Source of the DNA: an uncultured Duncaniella sp.
Lineage (GTDB): Bacteria; Bacteroidota; Bacteroidia; Bacteroidales; Muribaculaceae
Assembly (NCBI GenBank): GCA_910578615.1
Contig: CAJTRI010000007.1
Span: 68,150 to 132,149, forward strand
DNA: 64,000 nucleotides
Reading direction: 5' to 3'
A program made the position numbers and the translations under genes. The stretch's first letter is position 1. Each line of letters begins with the position of its first letter. Of the stretch, positions 37,521 to 45,430 are shown in pieces. The notes below the pieces were generated by a model. That model was not told the DNA's origin and did no database searches. It was given only the letters and a program-made list of their open reading frames with translations.

Positions 37521-38471
37521 ATGCCACGCAAGTCATTTACAACCAAGCCCGGCGCCGAGAGGAATAGATTCCGTCCCGACGTGATAGAGCGATATGAGGT
37601 CAAAGAGGAGATGCCGTTGCTCCCGTTCCTCCTTTCCTCAATGCCCGACCGTAAGCGCACGGCGGTTAAAAGCCTCCTCGCCCACAACCAGATAGCCGTG
37701 AACGGGCGTCCTGTCACACAGTTCGACACCGCTCTAAGGCCCGGTGACGAGGTGAAGGTCAATCTCACGCGAGAGTTCAAGGTGTTCTATAACCGTCGTC
37801 TTAAGATTGTCTATGAGGATGATGACATCATCGTGGTCAACAAGGGTTATGGCCTGCTTTCTATGGGTACAGACAAAATCAAGGAGGGCACTGCATATGA
37901 CATCCTTCGTGACTATCTGAAATGGCAGGATCCGCGCAACAAGCTCTTTATAGTCCACCGCCTTGACCGTGACACATCGGGTCTCATGGTGTTTGCCAAG
38001 AATGTGGAGGCTAAGGAATGCTTGCAGCACAACTGGAACAATATGGTCTTGTCACGCAAATATCTTGCTGTGGTCGAAGGCAGACCCGATCCGGCCGAGG
38101 GCGAGATCAGAAGCTATCTTGCCGAAAACACTCGTTTCGAGGTGTATTCCACGGATGACCCCAAGGAAGGGCAGCTTGCAGTGACCCGCTATCGCACGTT
38201 GAAGAGCCGTAATGGCTATTCTCTGATGGAGGTCGAACTTGATACAGGCCGAAAGAACCAGATACGAGTGCATATGAAAGACCTCGGTCACCCGATAATA
38301 GGAGACCGCCGTTACGGGGCTAAATCATCCCCGCTGCACCGTATGGCACTCCATGCCCAGACTCTGAGGTTTGTGCATCCCATTACTCGTAAGGACATGA
38401 ATTTCTCGACCCCGGTTCCGATTTCGTTTGCGAAAACCGTTGCCGGCCCTACGAATTACCAAACAGATTGA
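37521..38471 (+). CDS. RluA-family ribosomal RNA pseudouridine synthase
   Basis: Isomerises uridine to pseudouridine in rRNA. An S4-like RNA-binding domain (KSLLAHNQIAVNGRPVTQF) is near residue 50, followed by the catalytic domain with HRLDRDTSGLMVFAKN holding the catalytic aspartate, and QIRVHMKDLGHPIIGDRRYG. The N terminus is basic. It starts seven bases after topA and is probably cotranscribed. RluA, RluC and RluD targets cannot be told apart here. Confidence 0.92.
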   Translation: MPRKSFTTKPGAERNRFRPDVIERYEVKEEMPLLPFLLSSMPDRKRTAVKSLLAHNQIAVNGRPVTQFDTALRPGDEVKVNLTREFKVFYNRRLKIVYEDDDIIVVNKGYGLLSMGTDKIKEGTAYDILRDYLKWQDPRNKLFIVHRLDRDTSGLMVFAKNVEAKECLQHNWNNMVLSRKYLAVVEGRPDPAEGEIRSYLAENTRFEVYSTDDPKEGQLAVTRYRTLKSRNGYSLMEVELDTGRKNQIRVHMKDLGHPIIGDRRYGAKSSPLHRMALHAQTLRFVHPITRKDMNFSTPVPISFAKTVAGPTNYQTD

Positions 38472-38472
38472 T

Positions 38473-38527
38473 ACGGCATAAGCGGCGGCCGGGAGGATAA
38501 TATCCTCCCGGCCGCCGCTTATGCCGT
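38473..38527. terminator. 27-bp perfect hairpin between convergent genes
   Basis: The arms 38473-38499 and 38501-38527 are exact inverted complements around one base; the core is GGCGGCCGGGAGGATA. Only a weak T run follows (CGTCGTTTTG). It sits between the pseudouridine synthase and the convergent TRIC gene and presumably ends both transcripts. Confidence 0.75.
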
Positions 38528-38545
38528 CGTTTTGTCTTATAAAGT

Positions 38546-39157
38546 CTATTTTTCCTTCATCTCCGGGAGATGCCATCCGTAATGCAGGGCGCCCCACCGT
38601 AGAAAGAGTATTGTGAAGGCACAGCACGCCTGTTCGAGCAGGGTACTTCCGCCAAGCTCCATTACGCCCCAGTAGACTATTCCGCCTGCTATACAGGCTG
38701 TGGCATAGATGTCTTTACGGAAGAATAGCGGTTCCTCATTGATGAACACGTCACGGAGCACCCCTCCGAACGAACCTGTAATCATCCCCATTATAATTGC
38801 CACCCACATGGGATATTCGAATGAGAGGCTTTTCTGGATGCCTGTTATAACGAACAGGGCCAGCCCTACGGCATCGAACATGAAGAGCGAACGGGAGTCG
38901 GATGTGAGGACGCGTTTGAACATCACCACAATGACGAATGCCAGTCCTGTGACAGCCAGATACATCCACGAAGACATCCAGAAGACGGGAGCGTCAAGCA
39001 GAAGGTCTCGGATGGTGCCTCCCCCTATGGCTGTCACAACGCCTATGGTATAGGCGCCGAACCAGTCGAATTTCTTGCGCGCGGCGAGGCGTATGCCGCT
39101 GACGGCAAAGGCAAGCGTGCCGATGACTTCTATTAAGAAGTAGAGCGTCGGTTCCAT
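38546..39157 (-). CDS. TRIC-type (YicG/UPF0126) cation channel family membrane protein
   Basis: A 203-residue inner-membrane protein made of two related halves with about seven helices. Signature pieces are LAFAVSGIRLAARKKFDWFG, VVTAIGGGTIRDLLL with the GGGxxRD motif, and in the second half GMITGSFGGVLRDVFINEEP. Prokaryotic TRIC proteins conduct potassium or other cations; transport here is inferred. The start overlaps the nth stop by one base (TAATG). Confidence 0.9.
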   Translation of the reverse strand: MEPTLYFLIEVIGTLAFAVSGIRLAARKKFDWFGAYTIGVVTAIGGGTIRDLLLDAPVFWMSSWMYLAVTGLAFVIVVMFKRVLTSDSRSLFMFDAVGLALFVITGIQKSLSFEYPMWVAIIMGMITGSFGGVLRDVFINEEPLFFRKDIYATACIAGGIVYWGVMELGGSTLLEQACCAFTILFLRWGALHYGWHLPEMKEK

Positions 39158-39801
39158 TATTTCTTTGTTTCTTTCTGATAGAATCGGCAGACGGATGTCA
39201 GACCGCAGTTCAGGCAGTCGGGGCGTCGCGCCTTGCAGACATATCGTCCATGCAGTATCAGCCAGTGGTGGGCCTTGGGGATTATCTCTTCCGGGATGTT
39301 CCTGACAAGAGCCTTCTCGGTGGCAAGCGGTGTTTTGCTGTTAGTGGTGAGGCCTATGCGTTCGCTGACGCGGAACACATGGGTGTCAACGGCCATTGCC
39401 GAGCGATTGAACACTACGGCGAGAATGACGTTGGCAGTCTTGCGCCCAACTCCCGGGAGCGACATGAGTGCGTCAATATCGGCCGGTACTTCCCCGCCAA
39501 ACTCATCAACAAGGCGTCTGGCCATCCCGGCGAGTGAGCGGGCCTTGTTGTTGGGATAGGATACGGACTTTATATAAGGGTATATCTCCTCGGCTGATAC
39601 TGCGGCCATGGCGTCAGCTGTGGGAAAGGCCTCGAAGAGTGGAGGGGTGACCATATTGACGCGTTTGTCCGTGCACTGGGCCGAGAGTATCACTGCCACA
39701 AGGAGCTGGTAGGGATTGTCATATTGCAGCTCTGTCTCGGCGACAGGCATCGATGACTCAAACCACTCGATGACCCGCCGGTAGCGTTCTTTGACTGTCA
39801 T
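39157..39801 (-). CDS. nth: Endonuclease III
   Basis: DNA glycosylase/AP lyase that removes oxidised pyrimidines. The helix-hairpin-helix LPGVGRKTANVILA is followed by the catalytic aspartate in AVDTHVFRVSERIGL; LSAQCTDKRVN supplies the catalytic lysine. Four cysteines in CKARRPDCLNCGLTSVC (C-x6-C-x2-C-x5-C) bind the [4Fe-4S] cluster. Length 214 is normal. It overlaps crcB by four bases. Confidence 0.97.
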   Translation of the reverse strand: MTVKERYRRVIEWFESSMPVAETELQYDNPYQLLVAVILSAQCTDKRVNMVTPPLFEAFPTADAMAAVSAEEIYPYIKSVSYPNNKARSLAGMARRLVDEFGGEVPADIDALMSLPGVGRKTANVILAVVFNRSAMAVDTHVFRVSERIGLTTNSKTPLATEKALVRNIPEEIIPKAHHWLILHGRYVCKARRPDCLNCGLTSVCRFYQKETKK

Positions 39802-40181
39802 AGGCGTTCAAGTAATTTTACTGTTCCGAAATAACCTGCCATGAAGGCGGCAAATCCGCCGGCAAGGGTGGTCAGAAGATAGACGGCGGCCTTAGCTCCC
39901 TGTCCGAGCCTAATAAGGGTGCCGGCATCAAGCATGAAGGTGGAATAGGTGGTGAAACCGCCAAGAAAACCTGTCACACAGAGAAGACGGATGGTGCGTG
40001 GGCCTTCGCGATGGTCGATAAGTGTTGCAACGATACCTATCAGAAGGCATCCGAGGATGTTGACAGCCATTGTGGGCCATGTCTTGTCGGCCATCAACAA
40101 CGGCGTCTGTTGCATGGCATAGCGTGCGACACATCCGGCAGCGCCTCCGAGAGCCACCGTCAGACAGTCTGTAAATGTCAT
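39798..40181 (-). CDS. crcB: Fluoride exporter CrcB (Fluc channel)
   Basis: Small membrane channel, acting as an antiparallel dimer, that lets fluoride leave the cell. LGGAAGCVARYAMQ at the N terminus, TMAVNILGCLLIG and the GFLGGFTTYSTFMLD filter region are typical; four helices in 127 residues. It lies 17 bases after pheS and overlaps nth. No fluoride riboswitch precedes it. Confidence 0.95.
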   Translation of the reverse strand: MTFTDCLTVALGGAAGCVARYAMQQTPLLMADKTWPTMAVNILGCLLIGIVATLIDHREGPRTIRLLCVTGFLGGFTTYSTFMLDAGTLIRLGQGAKAAVYLLTTLAGGFAAFMAGYFGTVKLLERL

Positions 40182-40198
40182 AGCGGAATCTCTGTATA

Positions 40199-41218
40199 TC
40201 AGTGGGCCGCCGTGAACTGTTCGAGGAAACGGACGTCGTTTTCGGAGAACATGCGGAGATCCTTGACCTGGTATTTCAGATTGGTGATTCGCTCCACTCC
40301 CATTCCGAGTGCGAAGCCGCTGTATTTTTTCGAGTCAATGCCGCAGGCTTCGAGAACATTCGGGTCAACCATGCCGCAACCGAGGATTTCCACCCATCCA
40401 GTGTGTTTGCAGAAAGAACATCCCTTGCCTCCGCAGAGGTTGCAGGAGATATCCATCTCGGCCGATGGTTCGGTGAATGGGAAGTAGCTGGGACGCAGCC
40501 TTATCTTTGTCTCAGGGCCGAACATCTCGCGGGCAAAGTAGAGGAGGGTCTGACGGAGGTCGGCAAACGATACATTTTCGTTGACATAGAGGGCTTCCAC
40601 CTGGTGGAAGAAGCAGTGGGCGCGGGCCGATATGGCTTCGTTGCGATAGACGCGTCCGGGGCAGATGATGCGGATAGGAGGCTTGGTTGTCTCCATCACA
40701 CGGCTTTGCACTGACGAGGTGTGTGTGCGCAGGAGCACGTCCGGGTTACGCCCTATAAAGAACGTGTCTTGCATGTCACGTGCAGGATGGTCTTCGGCAA
40801 AATTGAGAGATGAGAACACATGCCAGTCATCCTCGATTTCGGGGCCTTCGGCCACCGTGAATCCGAGGCGTGAGAAGATCGCTATAATCTCGTCCTTGAC
40901 CAGAGAGAGGGGATGGCGTGTCCCGAGCGGCATGGGTGCCGCCGTGCGGGTCAGGTCTATGTCCTCGTCAACGGTATCGGCGTTTTCAAGGGCCTCCCGC
41001 ATTGCGTTAAGGCGCTCTGTGGCCATTGTTTTTAGTTCATTGAGTTTTTGGCCAAGTTCGCGTTTCTGTTCTGCCGGGACTGTGCGGAAATCCTGCATGA
41101 GGACTGATACGGCCCCTTTCTTGCTGAGATACTTTATGCGGAGAGCCTCCACTTCCTGAATGTCGGAAGCTGTGAGGCCTTCGATTTCGGCTTTGAGTTG
41201 GTTAATCTTTTCAATCAT
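40199..41218 (-). CDS. pheS: Phenylalanyl-tRNA synthetase alpha subunit
   Basis: Catalytic subunit of the class II PheRS. An N-terminal coiled coil (to ~residue 90) is followed by HPLSLVKDEI, the GFTVAEGPEIEDDWHVF motif 1 region, TSSVQSRVM, CPGRVYRNEAI (motif 2) and GFALGMGVERITNLKY (motif 3). Length 339 is normal. pheT is not in the window. The minus-strand -7 element TATCTTTG (41223-41230) lies only four bases before the ATG. Confidence 0.97.
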   Translation of the reverse strand: MIEKINQLKAEIEGLTASDIQEVEALRIKYLSKKGAVSVLMQDFRTVPAEQKRELGQKLNELKTMATERLNAMREALENADTVDEDIDLTRTAAPMPLGTRHPLSLVKDEIIAIFSRLGFTVAEGPEIEDDWHVFSSLNFAEDHPARDMQDTFFIGRNPDVLLRTHTSSVQSRVMETTKPPIRIICPGRVYRNEAISARAHCFFHQVEALYVNENVSFADLRQTLLYFAREMFGPETKIRLRPSYFPFTEPSAEMDISCNLCGGKGCSFCKHTGWVEILGCGMVDPNVLEACGIDSKKYSGFALGMGVERITNLKYQVKDLRMFSENDVRFLEQFTAAH

Positions 41219-41222
41219 GGTG

Positions 41223-41230
41223 CAAAGATA
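41223..41230 (-). promoter_or_regulatory. -7 promoter element for pheS
   Basis: Minus strand TATCTTTG in the 28-base gap between lgt and pheS, four bases before the pheS start. A transcript from it would have almost no leader. No -33 TTTG. Confidence 0.4.
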
Positions 41231-41246
41231 GTAAAATTACTCCCAT

Positions 41247-42116
41247 TTAGTGTTTTTTCTTTCCGGCTTTTTCATCCTCGTCGGCAAAACGGTCGGGGTA
41301 GGCAAGGTGGAGTCTGGGACGCCTGAGTGCATAAATGACGAGCGCTATGCCTATGATTATGAACGGGATGCTGAGCCATTGTCCCATGTTGAGGGTCATT
41401 GACTCCTCAAAGGCCACCTGCGGGTTCTTGATGAATTCGATAAGGAACCTCGGCGTGAAGATGCCGATGAAGAAGACTCCGAAGATGAGGCCGGGACGTT
41501 CCTCGGCGTTCTTTTTCCAGTACATCCACATCAGCAGCCCGAAGAGCGCGAAATAGCAGAGGGCTTCGTAGATCTGTGTGGGATGACATGCCTGGCCGTA
41601 ATACAGTTCGTTCCATTCGCGAGATCTGAGGAACATGAATCCCCATGGAAGGTCGGTGGCATGGCCGAAGATTTCAGAGTTCATCAGGTTGCCGAGACGT
41701 ATGAGACCGCCTACGAGGGCGACAGGGATGACGAGGCGGTCAAATGTCCATAACGGGCTGCGCCGCGTTGTGGTCAACGAATATATGATCACCCCGATGA
41801 TGATACCTATGGTGCCGCCATGGCTGGCAAGACCGCCGTGCCATACGTATAGTATTTCCAAGGGGGTCTGACGGTAAGAGTCCCACTCGTAGAAGAACAC
41901 ATGTCCGAGTCGGGCGCCTATGATGGTTCCGGCCACTGTCCAGAGGAGCAGGATGCCGAGCCATCGTTCGGGAGCACCTTCGTGGCGGTATATGCGGGCC
42001 TCGATCTCGTAGCCCACGAGGAAGCCTATCATGAAGGCAAGGCTGTACCAGCGGATTGAAAGAGGGCCGATGCTGAACCATACAGGGTCGGCCGTCCATG
42101 TGATAAAATCAAGCAC
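41247..42116 (-). CDS. lgt: Prolipoprotein diacylglyceryl transferase
   Basis: Inner-membrane enzyme that adds diacylglycerol to the lipobox cysteine of prolipoproteins, needed here for lipoproteins such as the SusD at 55.4 kb. GPLSIRWYSLAFMIGF, ARLGHVFFYEW, GGLASHGGTIGIIIG and RLGNLMNSEIFGHATDLPW are the family signatures, with about seven helices. Length 289 is usual. The basic C-terminal tail (DEDEKAGKKKH) is unremarkable. Confidence 0.97.
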   Translation of the reverse strand: MLDFITWTADPVWFSIGPLSIRWYSLAFMIGFLVGYEIEARIYRHEGAPERWLGILLLWTVAGTIIGARLGHVFFYEWDSYRQTPLEILYVWHGGLASHGGTIGIIIGVIIYSLTTTRRSPLWTFDRLVIPVALVGGLIRLGNLMNSEIFGHATDLPWGFMFLRSREWNELYYGQACHPTQIYEALCYFALFGLLMWMYWKKNAEERPGLIFGVFFIGIFTPRFLIEFIKNPQVAFEESMTLNMGQWLSIPFIIIGIALVIYALRRPRLHLAYPDRFADEDEKAGKKKH

Positions 42117-42144
42117 TTTTGTCGGGTTAATTTGATTAATTGTG

Positions 42145-42176
42145 CAAAATTACGTGAAAAGAGGGGTTAAATCAAA
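42145..42176 (-). promoter_or_regulatory. Promoter of lgt
   Basis: On the minus strand TTTG (42173-42176), 20 bases, TAATTTTG (42145-42152): a full match to the Bacteroidetes consensus. The lgt start is 29 bases further on. Confidence 0.75.
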
Positions 42177-42185
42177 AATCTTGCC

Positions 42186-42193
42186 TATTTTTG
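42186..42193 (+). promoter_or_regulatory. -7 promoter element for the DUF695 gene
   Basis: TATTTTTG fits TANNTTTG, 23 bases before the start codon. No -33 TTTG. Confidence 0.45.
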
Positions 42194-42216
42194 CTAAAAA
42201 TTAACACGATATACAA

Positions 42217-42648
42217 ATGGAGACAGGAATATGGTGGACGGCACCCGCCGAGAGCGAGTCAGGCCGTCTGATTATGGTCACGGGACGCAAGGATGTGGAG
42301 AAGTTCAGGGACAATCCGCGTTTTAACATCCGCATAGAGGTGACTTGGAAATACGAGGGTGGGGCTGATGGTATGCCTGACGCGGAAACGTCTGAACTTA
42401 TGGAAAAGGTACAGGACAGACTTGCTGAGGTTTTCAGTAAGGATCCCGTGGCAGTGCTGACAGGCGTGTTCACCGGTGACGACCGTCGTGACTGGGTGTT
42501 TTATTCGCTTTCCACACATATCTTCGGACGTAAGCTCAATGAATCGCTTGCCGACTTCCCGGTTCTCCCGCTGACTGTGTATTGTGAGAATGATTCCGAC
42601 TGGGCAGGATATGACGAGATGTCGCAGGCAGAGATAAAGCTTGACTGA
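42217..42648 (+). CDS. DUF695-like protein of unknown function
   Basis: A soluble 143-residue protein without signal peptide. The layout (W-rich N terminus, IRIEVTWKYEGGADGMPD, LTGVFTGDDRRDWVFYSL and a PLTVYCENDSDWAGYDEM ending) resembles DUF695 proteins, whose function is not known. It stands alone, divergent from lgt, with its own promoter element. The family call is by pattern only. Confidence 0.7.
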   Translation: METGIWWTAPAESESGRLIMVTGRKDVEKFRDNPRFNIRIEVTWKYEGGADGMPDAETSELMEKVQDRLAEVFSKDPVAVLTGVFTGDDRRDWVFYSLSTHIFGRKLNESLADFPVLPLTVYCENDSDWAGYDEMSQAEIKLD

Positions 42649-43210
42649 CAGCTCAGGACTTCAATAAGGAATGCCTGCATACCTGTTTAAAAAACGTTAG
42701 GTGTGATGATACGGAAAAGCGGTTTTTGGCAACGCCACAAACCGCTCCTCACGTTTCAACTATTTATTTATGAGAGCCTCAGTATCCAGTTTCACAACTC
42801 GGTAAAGAGGACGAGGGATGTATTAAATCACTTCGTTCTCTTATAGAACAATCCGATGGGGGATTTAGCGTGGTTTTGAGCGCTAAAAGTGATTAAAAAA
42901 CCATAACAGGAGCGGTTGTATTAAGGTTTTTGTGTTAAAATCAAAAATTTCCCATACCTCGGAAGAGGTGCGGGCTGCATCCCCGTCTTCCGGCCTTCTC
43001 TCAAATCCATGTGTCTGCTTACAAGTGAGTGTGACAGGTGTTTTTGGATGATACTTGGTTAAGAAACCGAACATCGTTTAAACCGTCTGCATCTTGCCTT
43101 TGACATTCCGCCAACATTCCAATACATCATGATTATTCTTCGTTGGTGGCATAAGTTATGCATCTGATTGGCCGAACATGGTGTATCGGTATGTTATATC
43201 GTGTAATAGT
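42649..43210. other. Gene-free interval with inverted repeats beside tRNA-Arg
   Basis: About 560 bases without a convincing gene. It holds a 13-bp hairpin (one mismatch) at 42718-42746, whose minus-strand reading continues into TTTT, and a 10-base element AACCGCTCCT (42740-42749) repeated in inverted orientation at 42909-42918. A 63-codon minus ORF (42883-43074) shows no recognisable family. No duplicate of the tRNA 3' end and no integrase remnant was found. It may be decayed DNA; nothing firmer can be said. Confidence 0.5.
42718..42746. repeat. 13-bp hairpin, possible terminator of the DUF695 region
   Basis: AGCGGTTTTTGGC, three-base loop, GCCACAAACCGCT, with one mismatch. The T run (GCTTTTCC) lies on the minus strand. 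Confidence 0.55.
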
Positions 43211-43216
43211 GGATAT

Positions 43217-43247
43217 GAAAAAAGCGAGACCTTGTGGGTCTCGCTTT
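43217..43247 (-). terminator. Terminator of tRNA-Arg
   Basis: 11-bp perfect stem AAAGCGAGACC (43221-43231) with its complement at 43237-43247, five-base loop, followed on the minus strand by a run of T. It starts two bases beyond the tRNA 3' end. Confidence 0.88.
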
Positions 43248-43248
43248 G

Positions 43249-43322
43249 TGACTCCTACAGGATTCAAACCTGTAACCTTCTGATCCGTAGTCAGATGCTC
43301 TATTCAGTTGAGCTAAGGAGCC
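43249..43322 (-). tRNA. tRNA-Arg (anticodon ACG)
   Basis: Read on the minus strand, a 74-base cloverleaf. The acceptor stem GGCTCCT pairs with AGGAGTC (one G-T), the anticodon stem is TCTGA/TCAGA around loop CTACGGA, giving anticodon ACG, and the T arm ACAGG-TTTGAAT-CCTGT is standard. The discriminator is A and CCA is not encoded. The ACG wobble base is the classical target of TadA (33.7 kb). Confidence 0.96.
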
Positions 43323-43342
43323 GTTGTTTTGTTTTTGCACTG

Positions 43343-43374
43343 CAAAGGTAGGCACTATTTGGAGACTGTGCAAA
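43343..43374 (-). promoter_or_regulatory. Promoter of tRNA-Arg
   Basis: Minus strand TTTG (43371-43374), 20 bases, TACCTTTG (43343-43350): the same spacing and -7 octamer as both rRNA promoters in this window. Confidence 0.85.
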
Positions 43375-43473
43375 TTTTTAGAGCAAAAAAAACGATATTT
43401 TTTGAAAATAACTACTTTTAGGATTATTATTGGTCTATTTAGTCGTGAAAGGAGTATTGTTGACGAACATGTT

Positions 43474-43505
43474 TTTGGTGTATTAGTGTATTTTGCGTAA
43501 CTTTG
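43474..43505 (+). promoter_or_regulatory. Promoter of the PorT-like barrel gene
   Basis: TTTG (43474-43477), 20 bases, TAACTTTG (43498-43505). It overlaps an in-frame ATG at 43503, which therefore cannot be the start codon; the ATG at 43533 is. Confidence 0.8.
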
Positions 43506-43532
43506 AAATATGTAAATTTAATAAACATCATT

Positions 43533-44294
43533 ATGCGAAGAACCATTCAGCTTGTATTTATAGCCCTTTTTTCCCTTGTTCCTCTTTCCGGGGCCGGTCA
43601 GTGCGGGGCCGGTGGCAATTATTGCGCCCTCGGAGGAGGAAGGCTTCTTGATATAGATGTCCATGCTTTGGTTGGCGGGAGCTATGTTACCGAGAACTAT
43701 AAGGACTGTTTCCCTGAGATATCGGATCTAAATGCCGGCATGGGGCTTGCCGTAGGCGTGGGACTTGGTGCCAGATTCAATCTTACCCGCACTTTCGGAC
43801 TCGGTACAGGGATAAACTATATCAGCAGCAGGGGGACTCTTGACATGGCTGTGACAGGGCAGCAGTCGGCGAGTATTTCCAATGTGTTTCAGCGGAGCCA
43901 CTATTATGCTTTTGATTTCCCGGTATATGTATCCTTTTCTCCATGTATAGCCAACGGTGTGAGGTGGAATTTTGACATAGGACTTTATTATTCCTATGGG
44001 ACGAGCGGAAAACAGAAAAACGTTATCTATGATGCGAAGACCAACGAACTTGGGCAGCTGATGACCACCAGGACTGTGCTTGAAACTGATTATTATAAGG
44101 ACGGCGCGTTTATCAATTCATTCAAAAGGGCCGACATCGGTCTGCATGTCGATACGGGTGTCACTTTTCTTGACCGACTCAGACTTGGTCTGAGAGCGCA
44201 TATCGGATTGAAGAATGTGGCTAAGTCTACGGGGTTGAAGAATCCGTCGTGTCATAATATAAATATTATGGCAGTGGCCGGATGGCGCCTGTGA
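43533..44294 (+). CDS. PorT-family outer-membrane beta-barrel protein
   Basis: A 253-residue exported protein. A signal peptide (MRRTIQLVFIALFSLVPLSG) is followed by alternating strands typical of small barrels (FGLGTGINYISSRGTLD, YYAFDFPVYVSFSP, WNFDIGLYYSYGTSG, LRLGLRAHIGLKNVA). Frames open to 43503, but that ATG lies in the promoter, so 43533 was chosen. It resembles Bacteroidetes PorT-like or outer-membrane-protein-beta-barrel-domain proteins; the role is unknown. It stands alone between the tRNA and aroB. Confidence 0.75.
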   Translation: MRRTIQLVFIALFSLVPLSGAGQCGAGGNYCALGGGRLLDIDVHALVGGSYVTENYKDCFPEISDLNAGMGLAVGVGLGARFNLTRTFGLGTGINYISSRGTLDMAVTGQQSASISNVFQRSHYYAFDFPVYVSFSPCIANGVRWNFDIGLYYSYGTSGKQKNVIYDAKTNELGQLMTTRTVLETDYYKDGAFINSFKRADIGLHVDTGVTFLDRLRLGLRAHIGLKNVAKSTGLKNPSCHNINIMAVAGWRL

Positions 44295-44322
44295 AGAGAC
44301 TATAAGCAATGTATAAACAGCT

Positions 44323-44362
44323 ATCCCCCGGCAGTCGAGAATGAATCCGTCTGCCGGGGGAT
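44323..44362. terminator. Hairpin between convergent barrel gene and aroB
   Basis: A perfect 12-bp stem, ATCCCCCGGCAG (44323-44334) with its complement at 44351-44362 and a 16-base loop. No strong T run, so terminator function is likely but not proven. Confidence 0.6.
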
Positions 44363-44386
44363 GATTGTGTGTCAACAGGACGCTTG

Positions 44387-45430
44387 TCAGCTTGTCATGT
44401 CCCGGAATATGTCGAGAGCCGTGCGTATGTCTGCATCGGATGCCGTGCGGTCTATAAGCGGTAGGCCGGGACGTGAGAGGAGTGTGAAGTTTATTTCACC
44501 CGGGGTGTCGTTCTTCTTGTCGTGTCTCATGAATTCTATAAGAGCCGGATAGTCGTCACATGAGAATGCCGGTGTACCATAGCCGTTGTCTTTGAGATAT
44601 CCGGCGAGAATGTGGAGCTCGCGGGAGGGATAGCCCTCGGTCATGTGGGACAATATCATTTCTACAAGCATTCCCCATGCCACGGCGTGCCCGTGGGGGA
44701 CTGGTTTGTGGCATCGTAGAGCAAGGGACTCGAACGCGTGCCCGGCTGTATGGCCGAGGTTTAGGGCGCGTCTCAGTCCTTTTTCGCACGGGTCTTCGAC
44801 CACGATACGTTCTTTAACCCTGACGCTTTCTTCGAGCAGTGGCAGGAGGGTGTCGGGACGGCTGTCGAGTATGTTGTAATTCAGCAGCCGTCTGCATGTT
44901 TCCTCGGAAGAGAGATAGCCGTGTTTGAGCATCTCGGCATAGCCTGAAAGCAATTCCACGGAAGGGAGTGTGGAAAATAGTACTGTGGAGATAATGACGG
45001 CGTCAGCCGGTGCGAAGGCTCCGACCTCGTTTTTCAGCCCACCGAAGTTTATGCCTGTCTTACCGCCTACGGCGGCATCGACGGCAGAGAGGAGCGTGGT
45101 GGGGACATTGATGAACCTGAGTCCGCGCTTGAATGTCGCGGCGGCAAAACCGCCCATATCGGTCACTACGCCACCACCGATGTTGATGACCACGGATCTG
45201 CGTGTGGCTCCGCCTTTGATAAGTCCGTCCCATATGAGGGACAGGGATGAAAGGTCTTTATGCTCGTCACCCGGCATGACGGTGATGACAGGATAGGGGA
45301 GGGAAAGGAGTGGCAGGACTGCACGGGCCACATTGGAGTCAGTGACAATGTGGACTGACGCAGGTCTCATCTCCTCGATGAGCGAGGTGATGGCCTGTCT
45401 GACCTCGTTGGTGAAAAGTATCTTTTGCAT
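44387..45430 (-). CDS. aroB: 3-dehydroquinate synthase
   Basis: Second enzyme of the shikimate pathway, cyclising DAHP. NAD- and metal-binding signatures are present: PGDEHKDLSSL, NIGGGVVTDMGGFAAATFKRG, FINVPTTLLSAVDAAVGGKTGIN and the metal histidines in LNLGHTAGHAFE and HGHAVAWGM. Length 347 is normal. It ends the six-gene minus run that starts with queF; the start overlaps the HAD gene stop. Confidence 0.97.
   Translation of the reverse strand: MQKILFTNEVRQAITSLIEEMRPASVHIVTDSNVARAVLPLLSLPYPVITVMPGDEHKDLSSLSLIWDGLIKGGATRRSVVINIGGGVVTDMGGFAAATFKRGLRFINVPTTLLSAVDAAVGGKTGINFGGLKNEVGAFAPADAVIISTVLFSTLPSVELLSGYAEMLKHGYLSSEETCRRLLNYNILDSRPDTLLPLLEESVRVKERIVVEDPCEKGLRRALNLGHTAGHAFESLALRCHKPVPHGHAVAWGMLVEMILSHMTEGYPSRELHILAGYLKDNGYGTPAFSCDDYPALIEFMRHDKKNDTPGEINFTLLSRPGLPLIDRTASDADIRTALDIFRDMTS

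Noticed and set aside
40182..40198. Fluoride riboswitch ahead of crcB
   Set aside because: Only 17 bases separate crcB from pheS, so there is no room.
42883..43074. 63-codon minus-strand ORF beside tRNA-Arg
   Set aside because: No recognisable motif, no ribosome binding site and no promoter element. It is kept only as part of the gene-free interval.
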